A DNA stretch of 64,000 nucleotides, from assembly GCA_013368375.1 (NCBI GenBank), contig JAACJP010000009.1:682001-746000 (forward strand), given 5' to 3'. Each line of letters opens with the position of its first letter. The stretch's first letter is position 1. This document shows positions 23,901 through 32,330 of the stretch, piece by piece. The DNA comes from Tricholomella constricta. Lineage: Eukaryota; Basidiomycota; Agaricomycetes; Agaricales; Lyophyllaceae. The notes beneath the pieces were generated by a model, which saw nothing but the letters and a program-made list of their open reading frames with translations, did no database searches and had not been told where the DNA came from. Position numbers and translations under genes: made by a program.

Positions 23901-26900
23901 TTCGAGAGATGAAGCGGGTCGAATAAAGTCGCAAGACAGAAAAGAGAGACGCCGAATAACCGTAGCGTCAATAGTATGGCCCGAAAGACGCGTCTTAGAT
24001 GCAGGGAAGTGAACGGTCGTGGAGTTCCGATCAAAGGTCAAGCGGGTACCGAGTTCCGTCATGCTACCGACCGAGAGTAAATTAATGGGGGCGTCCGGAG
24101 CATGTAGGCATTCACGGAGACGATAGACGACCTCTTTACCATCAAGGACTGTCTTGAAACGAACTTCTCCCTTTGCCAAGGTCGGTAGCACACCGCAATT
24201 TGCAGTGCCGACAGAAACCGCCTGCGAGGAATCGTACGTCCAGAAGAGATCCCGGTCCCGAATGATATGGACGGTACAACCAGAGTCGAGAAGAGCGTTA
24301 AAGCGGGAAGAGAGCGAGAAGAGGGCGACAGAGTCGGTGGCGTAGACGAAGTCCGTGTAAGGAGGAAGACTGGGGATAGAAACATCGTCGGCAGGGGACT
24401 CAGGCGAACACACGGTGTACAGGTCAATCAAATCAATTGGTGCCTCGGCGGCGGACTCTACGACAGGCGACAAGGGGCGATCAGATTCAGAAGTTGTAAC
24501 GAGAGCCGTAGGGCGACTAGCGGCTTTCTGGGCTAAAAAACGCTCTTTCCCTCCCTCATCACCACCACCCGGTCGCCAGCAGTTCGGACGAAGATGACCA
24601 TAAGAACCACAGTTATCACAAATGGGGCGATCGGAAGTGGACGAAGGCGTCGTGGTAGCCGAGGGAGCAGGATCAGTCGAAGCAGAAGAAGCCGAAGTAG
24701 AGGTGGTCGCGAGCGAGGCAGAAGGATTCGGACGACGTTGAGGAGGATGAGAGATGGCGAGGCGACGGAGATCCATCTCAATCTTCAGGACTTCGTTGGA
24801 AAGATAGTCGAAGGTAAGTTGACGATCCTCCTCAAGACGCTCGACGTCCAGACGAACAGAAGCACGAAGAGTATCGAAAGCCGAGATATGGGGGAGACCA
24901 TCGACAAACTTCTGGACTTGTTCATAATAAGAAAAAGGCCATCTGGTCGACTGAGTTTGCATGACGGCCTGCTGCCAAGAGGTAACGTAGCCAACGATTC
25001 CAGCGACCGAATGAGCTTTGCGTGTGAGGGTAGACGTTTTGATGAGATCGGCGGCGGCCGCATGGCCAACCCCATACTTCTCCCGCAGAATAAGAAGAAG
25101 GCCACGAGAGGATGAAATACGATGACCGTAGGCGTCACGTTTCTCGAGAGGCAGGAGGCGACGAGGAACATTACCGAGGCGACTGGTAATGATGTACGAG
25201 ACAACATCGTCGAGACGCCACCAAGCCTGGTAAGCCTCCAGTTCGGGAGAACCAATGCCATGGACAGCGAAGTCGACGAAAGGGGGGAAAGTGGGAATCG
25301 AAGCCGGGTCCGAAAAAGCGCCGGGGAGAGGATCGGGGGCGACAAAAGCCCAGAGGCCCGTGTGCTCGATCGTACTTTGCACTCCAGAGTACCAGTCCGG
25401 CCAGTCATCAGGCCGCGTAAGTAATGGAATATGTGCCGTAGAGGGAAGTTTGGTCTCGGTAAAATTATAGGTAGGAGGAACAGGAATGGTAGGAGAAGAC
25501 GTAGGAACGGGAGTATGACGAACAGAGTGGGGTAGAGAAAGAACCGAGACAGAAGGCGCAACATGAGAAGGAGACGAGCGAGAGTGACGAGATTCGTGTG
25601 AAGAAACAGGAGAGGGATAAAACAGAGGAGTACGAGCCGGGGCAGGAGAAGGTGGAGTAGGTATCGCAATTGGGTATCGCGGTTGAGGAGCTAACGGTGT
25701 ATCAAGACGAACGTGAAGCGGAGACTGAACAAGAGGAGGGGGAGAACGAGGTAGAGAGCGACGTAAAAGTGACGGAGTAGCAGGAGAGTAGGAGGAGGTA
25801 ACGAACATGGCAGGGACAGAATGGCTCGACGAAAGGCGTGTATGAGAGGAATGAGAATGAGAAGATATAGGGACAGTAGCAAGTGGCAAAGAAGACAAGG
25901 GGGGAGAACGACCAACAACAGCCGAAGAATGAGGGCGAGAAGATAAAGGGTCAACAGAATGGTGCATATATGCGGGTGAAAAATCCCGAGGGACGGGAGA
26001 AGGGGTAGGAGGTGGGTGATATGAAGAATTACAATCAATTTGGGCGGGAGAATCGATAATTGTACTGTACGGTTTGCGTGAAGGAGCGGGAATAAGGCGA
26101 GATTCAACTGGATTCAAACGAGGTAAAGTATGAGACCATGTTATTCCCGCCGCCGGGAAAGAAACAACGGCAGGTGGTGTACGTATGGGAGTGTTATGTG
26201 GGTTTGGAACTGATGACGTGGACGGTCCTGAGGAAGTACGAGCGCCAGAGTGGTGAGCTGGAGTTGACTGAGCACGAGTGGGAGGCTGCATAGACCCAGA
26301 GTGACGAGATGAGGTAGAATGAGCACGAGACGGGGGAGGCGCAGAGCCAGTCGGAGCGAAAGGGTCCGCCATCCAAAAAAAAATGGACAATAAGGACACG
26401 CGACAAGAATCAGGGATTGAGGGGAGGAATCCGCAAGGAATCTGATCTGTTCGGGTATGCTGTCTACTGGTCCCTTGGAATCCAGGGGCGTATCTTCGAT
26501 CTTGGTCTAGGCGGGGCCCATAACCTGATGGCCTGATGTGATCTAAAGTACGGAATCCTCAGAGTTCGGGAGAAAGGAAGAACAGCTTGTTATTGAATAT
26601 ACCTAAAGTACGGACTAGAGAGAGTAAGATAAGTAGAAGGAGAAGAAGTGTAAGGGAATATACATACATCCTCAGAGTTCGGGAGAAAGGAAGAACAGCT
26701 GAGGATGGCGACGCGACGTGGCGAAGGTATATGAACGATCACGTGATAAGTAATACGTAAGCGAATGAGAAAGAACAGGGACAAGTCCCAACAGTACTGG
26801 GGTTGGGCTAAATACAGGTACAGACAAGTTCCGAAGAAGAGCTTTGATGATTCGAAGCGTGCAGCCCTTGACGCGCTCAACGCGTGCCCCGCCAACGTCA

Positions 26901-27067
26901 TCCGCAGGTTTGTCAATCGATCCTGGCGCTTTCTGTACGCGTATCGTTTCGGATTGAAAGGAAAAGCCGCGGAATGGGCTGTTCGGAAGTACAAGGGCCA
27001 TCGGACAATTTCACGGGGGGCTCTGATGCATCTGGAGGCCCTTGTCCAGGGTACAGGGGCGTCCTAA
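17963..27067 (+). CDS. DDE transposase, interrupted by the copia insertion
   Basis: Exon 1 (MPKAPRGRKPKQKRN, acidic middle) ends ...KKYKRI and joins GPDVGSKSKRTKRRYR after an intron near 18416-18500. A region with three ESxTPPPL repeats follows (about 18784-18970), then a helical DNA-binding part (FSRRVRALARHY, CERTARRWLVKLGWTRSVIR). The catalytic part shows D1 in EWQDETCF, D2 in LFIFDQSSAHA and E in FLPKFHCELNPIE, the counterparts of the mariner/IS630 motifs. The D2-E spacing is about 132 residues, with a Cys-rich insert (DVCGLKAKCSPVCPWENDACC). The final exon, 26799 onward plus the duplicated TACT, gives YWGWAKYRYRQVPKK to the stop at 27067. The copia element separates E from this C-terminal exon by sitting at the 3' splice site. 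Such proteins recur in Agaricomycete genomes. Confidence 0.85.
18784..18975 (+). repeat. Triplicated ESxTPPPL motif inside the transposase
   Basis: Coding repeats read RRESITPPPLSFD, REESVTPPPLCFD and REESVTPPPLHFD, separated by acidic linkers of differing length. They look like short linear phosphorylation or docking motifs; function unknown. Confidence 0.75.
20537..20541 (+). repeat. Left target-site duplication (GTACT) of the copia element
   Basis: GTACT precedes the left LTR and recurs right after the right LTR at 26794-26798. Its first G is the last base of a transposase intron. Confidence 0.92.
20542..20809 (-). repeat. Left LTR (3' LTR in element orientation)
   Basis: 268 bp, identical to 26526-26793 by eye. 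It contains an internal direct repeat: ATCCTCAGAGTTCGGGAGAA and the following bases through AACAGCT occur twice, near 20570 and 20684. CTAAAGTACGGA also occurs twice. Confidence 0.93.
20841..26372 (-). CDS. Copia gag-pol polyprotein
   Basis: A single frame of about 1843 aa from MADPFAPTGSAPPPS. Order of domains: a Ser/Pro-rich N-terminus of about 330 aa; a gag capsid-like region (WPDWYSGVQSTI onward); a zinc knuckle CDNCGSYGHLRPNC; a protease with ALLDSGCTVHI; an integrase with the HRRFGHLG...CIPCLIGK zinc site, HMDTCGPF, the second catalytic Asp region and NGKAERYIRTL; a reverse transcriptase with LVARGFAQ, FDVKTAFLNA and VHVDDGL in place of YVDD; and RNase H with DADWASDESDRRSVSGYAFF and STEAEYMS. 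It ends LGLVPLPS 31 bp before the LTR. The order integrase before reverse transcriptase defines copia. The start at 26372 is preferred over ATG 26399 by context only. No stops or frameshifts, so it looks autonomous. Confidence 0.95.
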   Translation of the reverse strand: MADPFAPTGSAPPPSRAHSTSSRHSGSMQPPTRAQSTPAHHSGARTSSGPSTSSVPNPHNTPIRTPPAVVSFPAAGITWSHTLPRLNPVESRLIPAPSRKPYSTIIDSPAQIDCNSSYHPPPTPSPVPRDFSPAYMHHSVDPLSSRPHSSAVVGRSPPLSSLPLATVPISSHSHSSHTRLSSSHSVPAMFVTSSYSPATPSLLRRSLPRSPPPLVQSPLHVRLDTPLAPQPRYPIAIPTPPSPAPARTPLFYPSPVSSHESRHSRSSPSHVAPSVSVLSLPHSVRHTPVPTSSPTIPVPPTYNFTETKLPSTAHIPLLTRPDDWPDWYSGVQSTIEHTGLWAFVAPDPLPGAFSDPASIPTFPPFVDFAVHGIGSPELEAYQAWWRLDDVVSYIITSRLGNVPRRLLPLEKRDAYGHRISSSRGLLLILREKYGVGHAAAADLIKTSTLTRKAHSVAGIVGYVTSWQQAVMQTQSTRWPFSYYEQVQKFVDGLPHISAFDTLRASVRLDVERLEEDRQLTFDYLSNEVLKIEMDLRRLAISHPPQRRPNPSASLATTSTSASSASTDPAPSATTTPSSTSDRPICDNCGSYGHLRPNCWRPGGGDEGGKERFLAQKAASRPTALVTTSESDRPLSPVVESAAEAPIDLIDLYTVCSPESPADDVSIPSLPPYTDFVYATDSVALFSLSSRFNALLDSGCTVHIIRDRDLFWTYDSSQAVSVGTANCGVLPTLAKGEVRFKTVLDGKEVVYRLRECLHAPDAPINLLSVGSMTELGTRLTFDRNSTTVHFPASKTRLSGHTIDATVIRRLSFLSCDFIRPASSLEPVDLADAVVLPAVALQESDLRFPRVIASPDLWHRRFGHLGSDATRATLTKPYATGIEFSGAFSESHCIPCLIGKQPQRSYDHFARRATRVCELLHMDTCGPFPVQTPQDHTLFHTILDDYSNFGSTRLLSHKDAATSHYKDTEAAWELKSGQRVCTVRSDGAGEFVGGTLKEHLVSRGIEHQVTAAYAHSQNGKAERYIRTLQDSAQTLLADSGLPPSFFGDAVLTTQYLRNRLPTSTLDAPLTPFEVMEQRKPDLSHLRVWGCQCFVAIPPELRSKGGPRRFEAIFVGYEDHRVGWRVRDLNGKYSFSRDVIFNENVRGALRPHDVVVSPPSPSSSSGTPSPSLQPSSPTASPSPALVPSVLTRSRRVPSLTDRGREYADSIKQRDENLARLRVNRTARRLADSAFSGVDSMFHSSDAIQDFISLLSADAFTSLPSDLLSFESSTIADFKAYSVHPEALRWKTPPPFNPDVPPSSYAEAISRPDASVWLAAMQREYQSLMDLGVFKLCTLPPGRKAIGLRWVYDFKYNPDGSIIRGLEKARLVARGFAQRPEDYGDTYSPVAKLTSIRIVFAFATKHDLHLFTFDVKTAFLNALLSHLLYCKQIPGFPEADKTLVYLCIRAIYGLKQSSHEWYALLRRVLESIGLARCEVDHAVFYARFTEPPHPSIPMPSDNQPLLIIIPVHVDDGLVATNSVPLYHWVLSEMNKSFKVVDLGAASLYLGIRVTRDRSLRKLWLSQKSFVVDLLAQYKLSSAHPATLPLHKKLSTLPPAPPNSLPEVPDDEVTVHFQRLVGSILYLALCTRPDLAYTAMALGQFNASPSRAHLLAAKGVLRYLINTLDYSLEYNFSQSPVGPPLRLLIPSDCGMMDADWASDESDRRSVSGYAFFMYSSLVSWSAVRQRTIALSSTEAEYMSISHAMKEAIWIRQFLRSLGLPAPHPFPLLCDNQSAIEIANSDSTSSRSKHIDIRYHFIREHIRSGSFATSWISTTEMTADILTKLLPLPVHLRHCRSLGLVPLPS
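26526..26793 (-). repeat. Right LTR (5' LTR in element orientation)
   Basis: 268 bp, identical to the left LTR by eye. On the plus strand it ends GTCCCAACA; with the next base G this forms CAG directly before TACTGGGG, the start of the transposase's last exon. Confidence 0.93.
26794..26798 (+). repeat. Right target-site duplication (GTACT) of the copia element
   Basis: Second copy of GTACT, fused to the intact last transposase exon (TAC TGG GGT). Confidence 0.92.
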
Positions 27068-27084
27068 AATGTTGCTGAAATCGG

Positions 27085-27104
27085 TCAAAAATTTGGCCGC
27101 CCCC
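27085..27104 (+). repeat. Right copy of 20-bp subterminal direct repeat
   Basis: Same orientation and sequence as at 17792-17811. It lies 18 bp past the transposase stop. Confidence 0.85.
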
Positions 27105-27221
27105 ATTTTCTCGTGGGAAAAACTTCGGAGATGTCTTTTTCGACTCCTTTCGTCATTCTGAGTATTATTCCGTTGTCAGTTTGTTCGAAAAAATTCTGGT
27201 TCCCGAGATATCAAATTGACT

Positions 27222-27242
27222 GTGTTTGCTTGTCCGCGACTG
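27222..27242 (-). repeat. Right terminal inverted repeat of the DNA transposon
   Basis: It ends ...TTGTCCGCGACTG and is followed by TA. It is the exact inverse of 17629-17649. Confidence 0.92.
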
Positions 27243-27261
27243 TACATTGTTTATTACTACT

Positions 27262-30200
27262 CTATTTCGAACCCAACCCAAGCGCGTCTGCTATCTTGAA
27301 GAATATATCAATGTTGTTGTCTATGAATGCTGTTAGCTCCAGACTGCTACAACCCACTGTTACTCACAAACTCCGCGGAACGCCTTCCCACCGGGTCCGT
27401 TGGCAAACACAGACACATCTGCAGAACCTCATCAATGCTTTAAACAACATTGTCAACACGTGCGCAACTTACCCTGGAGGGAGTGCACACCCTGGCCCTG
27501 CGAGACAGGGAGAGTTCCGTTCACGATAAATCCTGCTTCCAATGCCCCGTCAACACCACCCCATGCGCAACAACGACATCACTCACCGCTGGCTTGGTCA
27601 ACCGGGTTCACCTCATTTTCGCCAGTCGAGCCCTTGGTCGCAGGCACGCGGGGCCCCTTCTGGTTCACAGCATATCCCTCCCGGCTGCACGCAAAATTCA
27701 GCATCGCGAACACCGGTCACCGAACCAAAACTCACTGGTCGGGGTTCGCGCCGAATCCCGCAGCATAGGCGTAGCGTGGGTTCCACTGCACGGGAAAGTT
27801 GGCGCCCTCGGATCCATAAACGACCGTGTCGTTGGTGGGGAGCGAGCCCTCCGCAACGGTGTACCCGCTAAGCCCGGCATTCTCATACACCCCGACTACG
27901 CAAATCAATCCACGAGTAAGGACGTAAGATAGAGAAGCGAAACCTACTGGCGTTGCGTTTCTTGCGGTCATCGGTCTGAGCAGCGAGGTATGTGGTGTCC
28001 GCGTTGCCGTAAACATCCTAGTGTTCCCAAGCACGGTGAGTATGACCTGCGTTACGAAAAGTGGGTAACGCACAAAGCCGTGTCCGTGGTCAGCCGTAAC
28101 GACAATGAGCGTGTTTTCGTACTCGCCGATCTTCTTGAGGTCTGCAGTTGCGTTACGTCAGTGAATGGTGCATCCGCCGCAAGTAACTCACGGGCAATGG
28201 TCGCGCGGATCGTATCGTCGAGCTCGAGAAGCTCACCAAGAGCACGGTCATAGTCCAACGCATGCATCATCTACGTATGCAGCCGGCCTCAGTTGCTGCC
28301 TCTGATCGCGGTGTAGGAGAGACAAACCTTGTCGATGCTAGCAGCCTCGGACATCATGAACCAACCCGTGTTCTTCTTCTTCTGGCGCGTCTGAAGGATA
28401 TCAATGGCCTTCAGCGTCATCTCCTTGAGTCCGGGCTGATCGACGGCGTCCGTGCCGTCGCCCGTGGGCGAGTTCTTCTGGTTCAGCAGGTTTTGAGGAT
28501 ATACGTTGCGGTCGATCCATTTGGCCCTATTATACACTAATGAATACCAGCAACCCAATGTTCGAGGCGTGCGTACATGTTGGACTCTGAGTGATTCTGT
28601 GAGCATCATACAAAGCAGATAATACAGGACGCACTGGAGAATATACCGAGCGTCTTCTTGTCGGTCGCGACCTTCTGCAGCTCTTTATTGTTGTATACAA
28701 CGTTGTAACCCTTCGCCTGGAATACTTTGTAGTAGTCTGCGCCACCCGGGGACTTGGGCCCCGCGATGAAGTTCTCTGCACCGCCACTGCACCACGATGT
28801 CAGGACACAGGAGTGTACGCCGGATTGAGTTGGCCGTGGTACTCACCCGAAGACGACGTCAGGGCCGTCACAGCTGGTGGGCCAGTTGAAGGTGCTGTTG
28901 ACGGAGGATGCGCCGTCGAGGTATTCCTGGATGATCTGGGGAAATTGGTTGCCTGCAAAGGGGGCCGTAACGTCTCAGCGATAAGGTCAAGGTAAACACC
29001 TAGACCACTTACGATCACGAGTGTGCGCGCAGAGGGCAGCTGGTGCTCAGAGACTTCAGTCGTGGTATCTGGACCAAACGGGGAGAAAGGGCGTACCGGG
29101 TGTCGCGTCGGCGATGACGGCGGTGGAGACCATACCAATCGGGCCGCCAATAACGCGGCGGAAGAGCTGTGCGATGGTCTCAATCTTAGCATCGTCGAAA
29201 GAGTTGGGGGACTGTCGACGGAGCAATTTTGGCAATCATGTTTTCATCGACAAGGCAACTTGGAGACTCACGCTGTCAGCGTAGACGTTCAGCGCGCCGA
29301 CGGAGGCCTTCTTGCCCGTGTAGAGCGAGGTGGCAGAGTTGGCAGAATCAGTAATGAAAGAATCAAGAGAGTGTGTCATTTGACTGCGACAAGACACGAT
29401 GTCAGCGTCCATCCGGTACAATGGATATGCACGAACTGTCCGAGGTAGTCCATCTGATCCATCTGCATGAGAGACTGGTAGCGGCCGTTGACGGATTTGT
29501 GTGCAATCAGGCGGGCGGCGGTTATCATGGCCTGAGTCATGCCTGCACAAAGGGCCGCTGAGCACGAGCGGCACGAAGGGTCGAACGGACTAACCATCAC
29601 CGATGAAGAGCAGGACGTTCTTGGCCTTGCGCTTTTTGGCTGGCTCGCGGACAATCCAGTTGGCGACGGTCTCGCTGCCGCTGTAGTATTTAAGCTTGGC
29701 TTGGTAGGTCCCGGGCTAGATGAATGTCAGTCGGGGTGCGCGTCGACGGAGGAAAGCTGACTGACAGTAGTTAGTCTGAGCTGTAATACACGTCGTGGTA
29801 TAAGCAAAGTATACGATCACAACAAGAGGTACACTCACCCCACGGTAGGCCTTGGAGGCGACATTGACCGCGGTCGAGGCTCCAGCATCCTGCGCAAACA
29901 GATCCTCAAAGTACCTGCATAAATCACGACGCGTCAATCGCATTCAACACTGTCAAGAGTCCGAGAGCACGCACGAGAAACTCCATTTCTCTAAAGCAGG
30001 CTCTTTCACCCCAAAGAACTTCGCCGCGTCAGTGCATGCGCCCTTCCCGCGTTGGACGCAGAACGTGAACTTTTCGTCGGGGACACCCCCGTTGGCAGTC
30101 TCAGTTCCATTGACGGGCGCGTGTACCTCAAGGCGGATATCAAAGTACTGCCCGACAAGGAAGTCGGTCTGGTCGGGCGGGAACACGCATCCGAGCCTAG

Positions 30201-30285
30201 GGCAGCCTCCGAGGCGCTTGAACGTTTGTGCAAAGGCAACGTTGGTGCTGAGCAGCAGGGCGACTGTGACACTGGCGGCCCACAT
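27262..30285 (-). CDS. Secreted alkaline phosphatase
   Basis: This metal-dependent phosphomonoesterase is in many short exons. The start MWAASVTVALLLSTNVAFAQ is a signal peptide. Then come TFKRLGGCPRLGCVFPP, the metal-site motif VLLFIGDGMT, HSLDSFITDSANSATSLYTG with the nucleophile Ser, KIETIAQLFRRVIGGPIGMV, GADYYKVFQAKGYNVVYNN, GWFMMSEAASIDK and MMHALDYDRALGELLELDDT, the ADHGHGF metal ligands, then REGYAVNQKGPRVPA, NGTLPVSQGQGVHSLQ and the final NNIDIFFKIADALGLGSK. All catalytic motifs are present, so it should be active in phosphate scavenging. The stop at 27262 lies only 20 bp from the transposon end. Its natural 3' UTR and polyadenylation site are therefore probably displaced by transposon sequence. 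Confidence 0.92.
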
Positions 30286-31062
30286 CGCTATCAGGTTCCG
30301 AGGCGGGCGATGGGCCGGCAGTCCATAAGGTGCTGAGCTTTATACTACGAGCTTTGCGGTCGTACGAGGGTGTACAGGTACGCGCATGCTTCGACGAGAA
30401 CCTGATCGCATACTACACCGAAACATCAAGTCGGATCGCACGTGTGTGCTTCGGAAGCATCGAGACGCATGCTGCGTTCTGCAGGACACATTCCGTGACT
30501 GTGTGCGATACCCACCGTGCCGCCAGGTCCTGCCGGGCCATAGAAATGCGTGCGTATGGTACTGGAAAAAATTTTGCTTCGTGGAGGTGAGTGGTGTATT
30601 ATTTGAAATATAGAGGTCGTGAAAAGAGGGATATTACAAACGTGCGTTCGACCATGTGGTGCAACTTTGCCCACAAATTTTAGTTTATAGTTCCCCCTCG
30701 CGACGTTAACACATCGCTGGCAACGGGCAGTAGATTATGGATTGTCTAACAAATCGAGTGCATGTCGTCGAGACTCTACAACGTTGTTTTACGGAGTCGT
30801 CATCAACAGGTCGATATCGAAATTGTTTGCAGAACATCGAAGTGTGGGCCTGGCTTGGCAAGGCGCTGACGAACAGCAAGTCTCCAATGAGGTTAAGGAG
30901 AAGGTATGCCTGTCCTGTACGCCGCCATTGGGCAAAGTGCCATGTGGTAAATCCAGCTTTTCACAATTCATAAGGGAGCGTTTTGATGAACTGCATTGAG
31001 ACTCACCGAATATTCGCGTATGACAGAGAAAAGAATTAACAATAGTTATCAGCCGCTCGCGT
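30286..31062. other. Intergenic region upstream of alkaline phosphatase
   Basis: It holds the phosphatase promoter and the 3' end of the Bud13 gene. On the minus strand TATAAAG lies at about 30338-30344, 55 bp before the phosphatase ATG. No other feature was recognised. Confidence 0.5.
30338..30344 (-). promoter_or_regulatory. TATA box of the alkaline phosphatase gene
   Basis: GTATAAAGC on the minus strand, 55 bp upstream of the start codon. Confidence 0.55.
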
Positions 31063-32099
31063 CTACATATCATCCACGCTCCACTGATAGCTCTCCAAGC
31101 CTCTGCGCTTGCGCTCGTTCTTACTTTGGAACAGCTTCTTCTCGAAGCCGTTGCCTCTATCTATGACACGTTAAGGTTAGCAAATGTAAGGAGGTCCTGC
31201 TTTAGGTATACACACCGACACCGTCCCATCTATAGCCGGGCTTGATTCCAAAACGGTTCGGAGGTGGTGGTGGCCCGTTATATTCAGGCTTTCGGGGGCC
31301 CTTGGTTTTCATTTTCTGTGCATTTGAGAACGATTAATGTAAAAACTTCGGCATATGAACCATTTCGACTCACGGTCAAGAATGCCGCAGCGGGATCGTT
31401 CCATAGCTCCTTCGCCTTCAATTCCTCGTTGAGGTCTGCGTCATCTGCACGACGAGCAAACTGCTTCCCTCTCTGTTTCTCCATCTCGAGCCTCTGCATC
31501 TCCTTCTCCTCTCGCTGCACAAGACCCTTCCCCCACTCCATTTTCTGCGCCTCCTTCTCCTCTCGCTCGCGTTTTAAACGCGCAGCCTCAGCCCTTGCAG
31601 CCTTCGTGTCAATCCTCTTCCCACTCGGGTCGCGATACACCGTCTCCTGCGCCTGGGCAATCTCTTCGGCAGTAACAACTGGCGTGACGTCCTTCTTCGA
31701 CATCGTCTTCTGCAGCTGGCTAGCGGTCATCAGGCCCCCCGTAAACGTCTTCAGTTCATCCACAACCACAGGTTGCTCGTCAGCAGTAGGCGGCGGACTT
31801 TCCTGTTTGACGCCTTCCCGCACAGTCGCCCAACCCGAGCCTTCTTTAGTTGGTGCTATTCTCCGTTTCTTGAACCCCCGGTCGCTGGCCACGACAGCTT
31901 CCGCCACATCATCGACGTCGTCTATCTCCTCCACACCCCACCCGCCGTCTTCATCCTGGAGATTAGGCAAGGAAGAAACTGGCGCCGATGCGGCAGCCTT
32001 GCGTTTCTTCTTCTTTAGTGGAGCGGTTCTTGCCAAGATAGCGTCCGCCTTAGGTCCAGACATGTACTTTTCGGCTAGATATGACTTGAGATTTGACAT
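31063..32099 (-). CDS. bud13: Bud13 / Cwc26, pre-mRNA splicing factor of the RES complex
   Basis: It begins [20 protein letters not shown], the highly conserved Bud13 start. A lysine-rich stretch and acidic linker follow, then the C-terminal Bud13 core: [33 protein letters not shown] and [13 protein letters not shown]. After introns come [39 protein letters not shown] and YQWSVDDM. The Bud13-Pml1-Snu17 complex binds the activated spliceosome and aids splicing and nuclear retention of pre-mRNA. About 310 aa, similar to other fungal Bud13 proteins. Both downstream introns are about 55-60 nt. The start codon lies 131 bp from the tRNA gene on the opposite strand. Confidence 0.93.
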
Positions 32100-32230
32100 G
32101 TTGGTCACTGAGATGAGAAGCTGGGTATAATATGTAGTTGGTCGACAGGAATGCGGGCAACATGGGACCTTCTGCTGACAAATCTTTCAATAAAACTGGT
32201 CAATTTCAACCCGTCGTCATCGCAGCCACA

Positions 32231-32316
32231 GGGCACATGGTGTAGTTGGTTATCACGCCCGCTTAGCATTGTGCTATATCTGCGGGCGGTCCCCGGTTCA
32301 ATTCCGGGTGTGTCCA
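32231..32316 (+). tRNA. tRNA-Ala(AGC) with 12-nt intron
   Basis: 86 nt. The acceptor stem GGGCACA/TGTGTCC includes the G3-U70 pair that identifies alanine tRNAs. The anticodon stem is CCCGC/GCGGG with loop TTAGCA-T, split by an intron of 12 nt after position 37. The T arm is CCGGTTCAATTCCGGG and the discriminator is A. The intron bases TGCT can pair with the anticodon AGCA, as in known eukaryotic tRNA introns. A run of five T at 32320 would end Pol III transcription. The A box TGTAGTTGG and B box GGTTCAATTCC are present. Confidence 0.93.
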
Positions 32317-32319
32317 TTC

Positions 32320-32324
32320 TTTTT
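32320..32324 (+). terminator. Pol III terminator of tRNA-Ala
   Basis: TTTTT begins four bases after the tRNA 3' end. Confidence 0.75.
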
Positions 32325-32330
32325 GTCATT

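Larger units (their letters stand above)
20542..26793 (-). mobile_element. Complete Ty1/copia LTR retrotransposon
   Basis: It is 6252 bp long, flanked by GTACT, with two 268-bp LTRs in TG...CA form and one uninterrupted gag-pol frame on the minus strand. The LTRs read identical base for base, so the insertion is very recent. On the minus strand the sequence just inside the 5' LTR begins GGTTATGGGCCCCGCC, a candidate primer-binding site. GATGGGGTTG lies against the 3' LTR as a weak polypurine tract. It lies antisense to the transposase it splits. Confidence 0.95.
17629..27242 (+). mobile_element. Tc1/mariner/IS630-like DNA transposon carrying a nested copia element
   Basis: The outer element is bounded by 21-bp perfect inverted repeats, flanked by TA on both sides (17627-17628 and 27243-27244). 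Without the nested retrotransposon it would be about 3.36 kb and hold one transposase gene. Subterminal regions carry a 20-bp direct repeat TCAAAAATTTGGCCGCCCCC at 17792 and 27085. Left flank and right flank also share CATTGTT, so the target duplication could be TA or longer. It was inserted between the SUN gene start and the alkaline phosphatase stop. The transposase and perfect inverted repeats suggest recent activity before the copia insertion. Confidence 0.9.

Noticed and set aside
24594..25115. Arg/Gly-rich plus-strand open frame
   Set aside because: Antisense shadow of the copia gag region; its composition mirrors the Ser/Pro-rich coding strand.
32100..32108. Upstream start of Bud13 reading M-T-N-M-S-N-L-K
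   Set aside because: The first codon is GTG; the conserved Bud13 N-terminus begins at the ATG at 32099.
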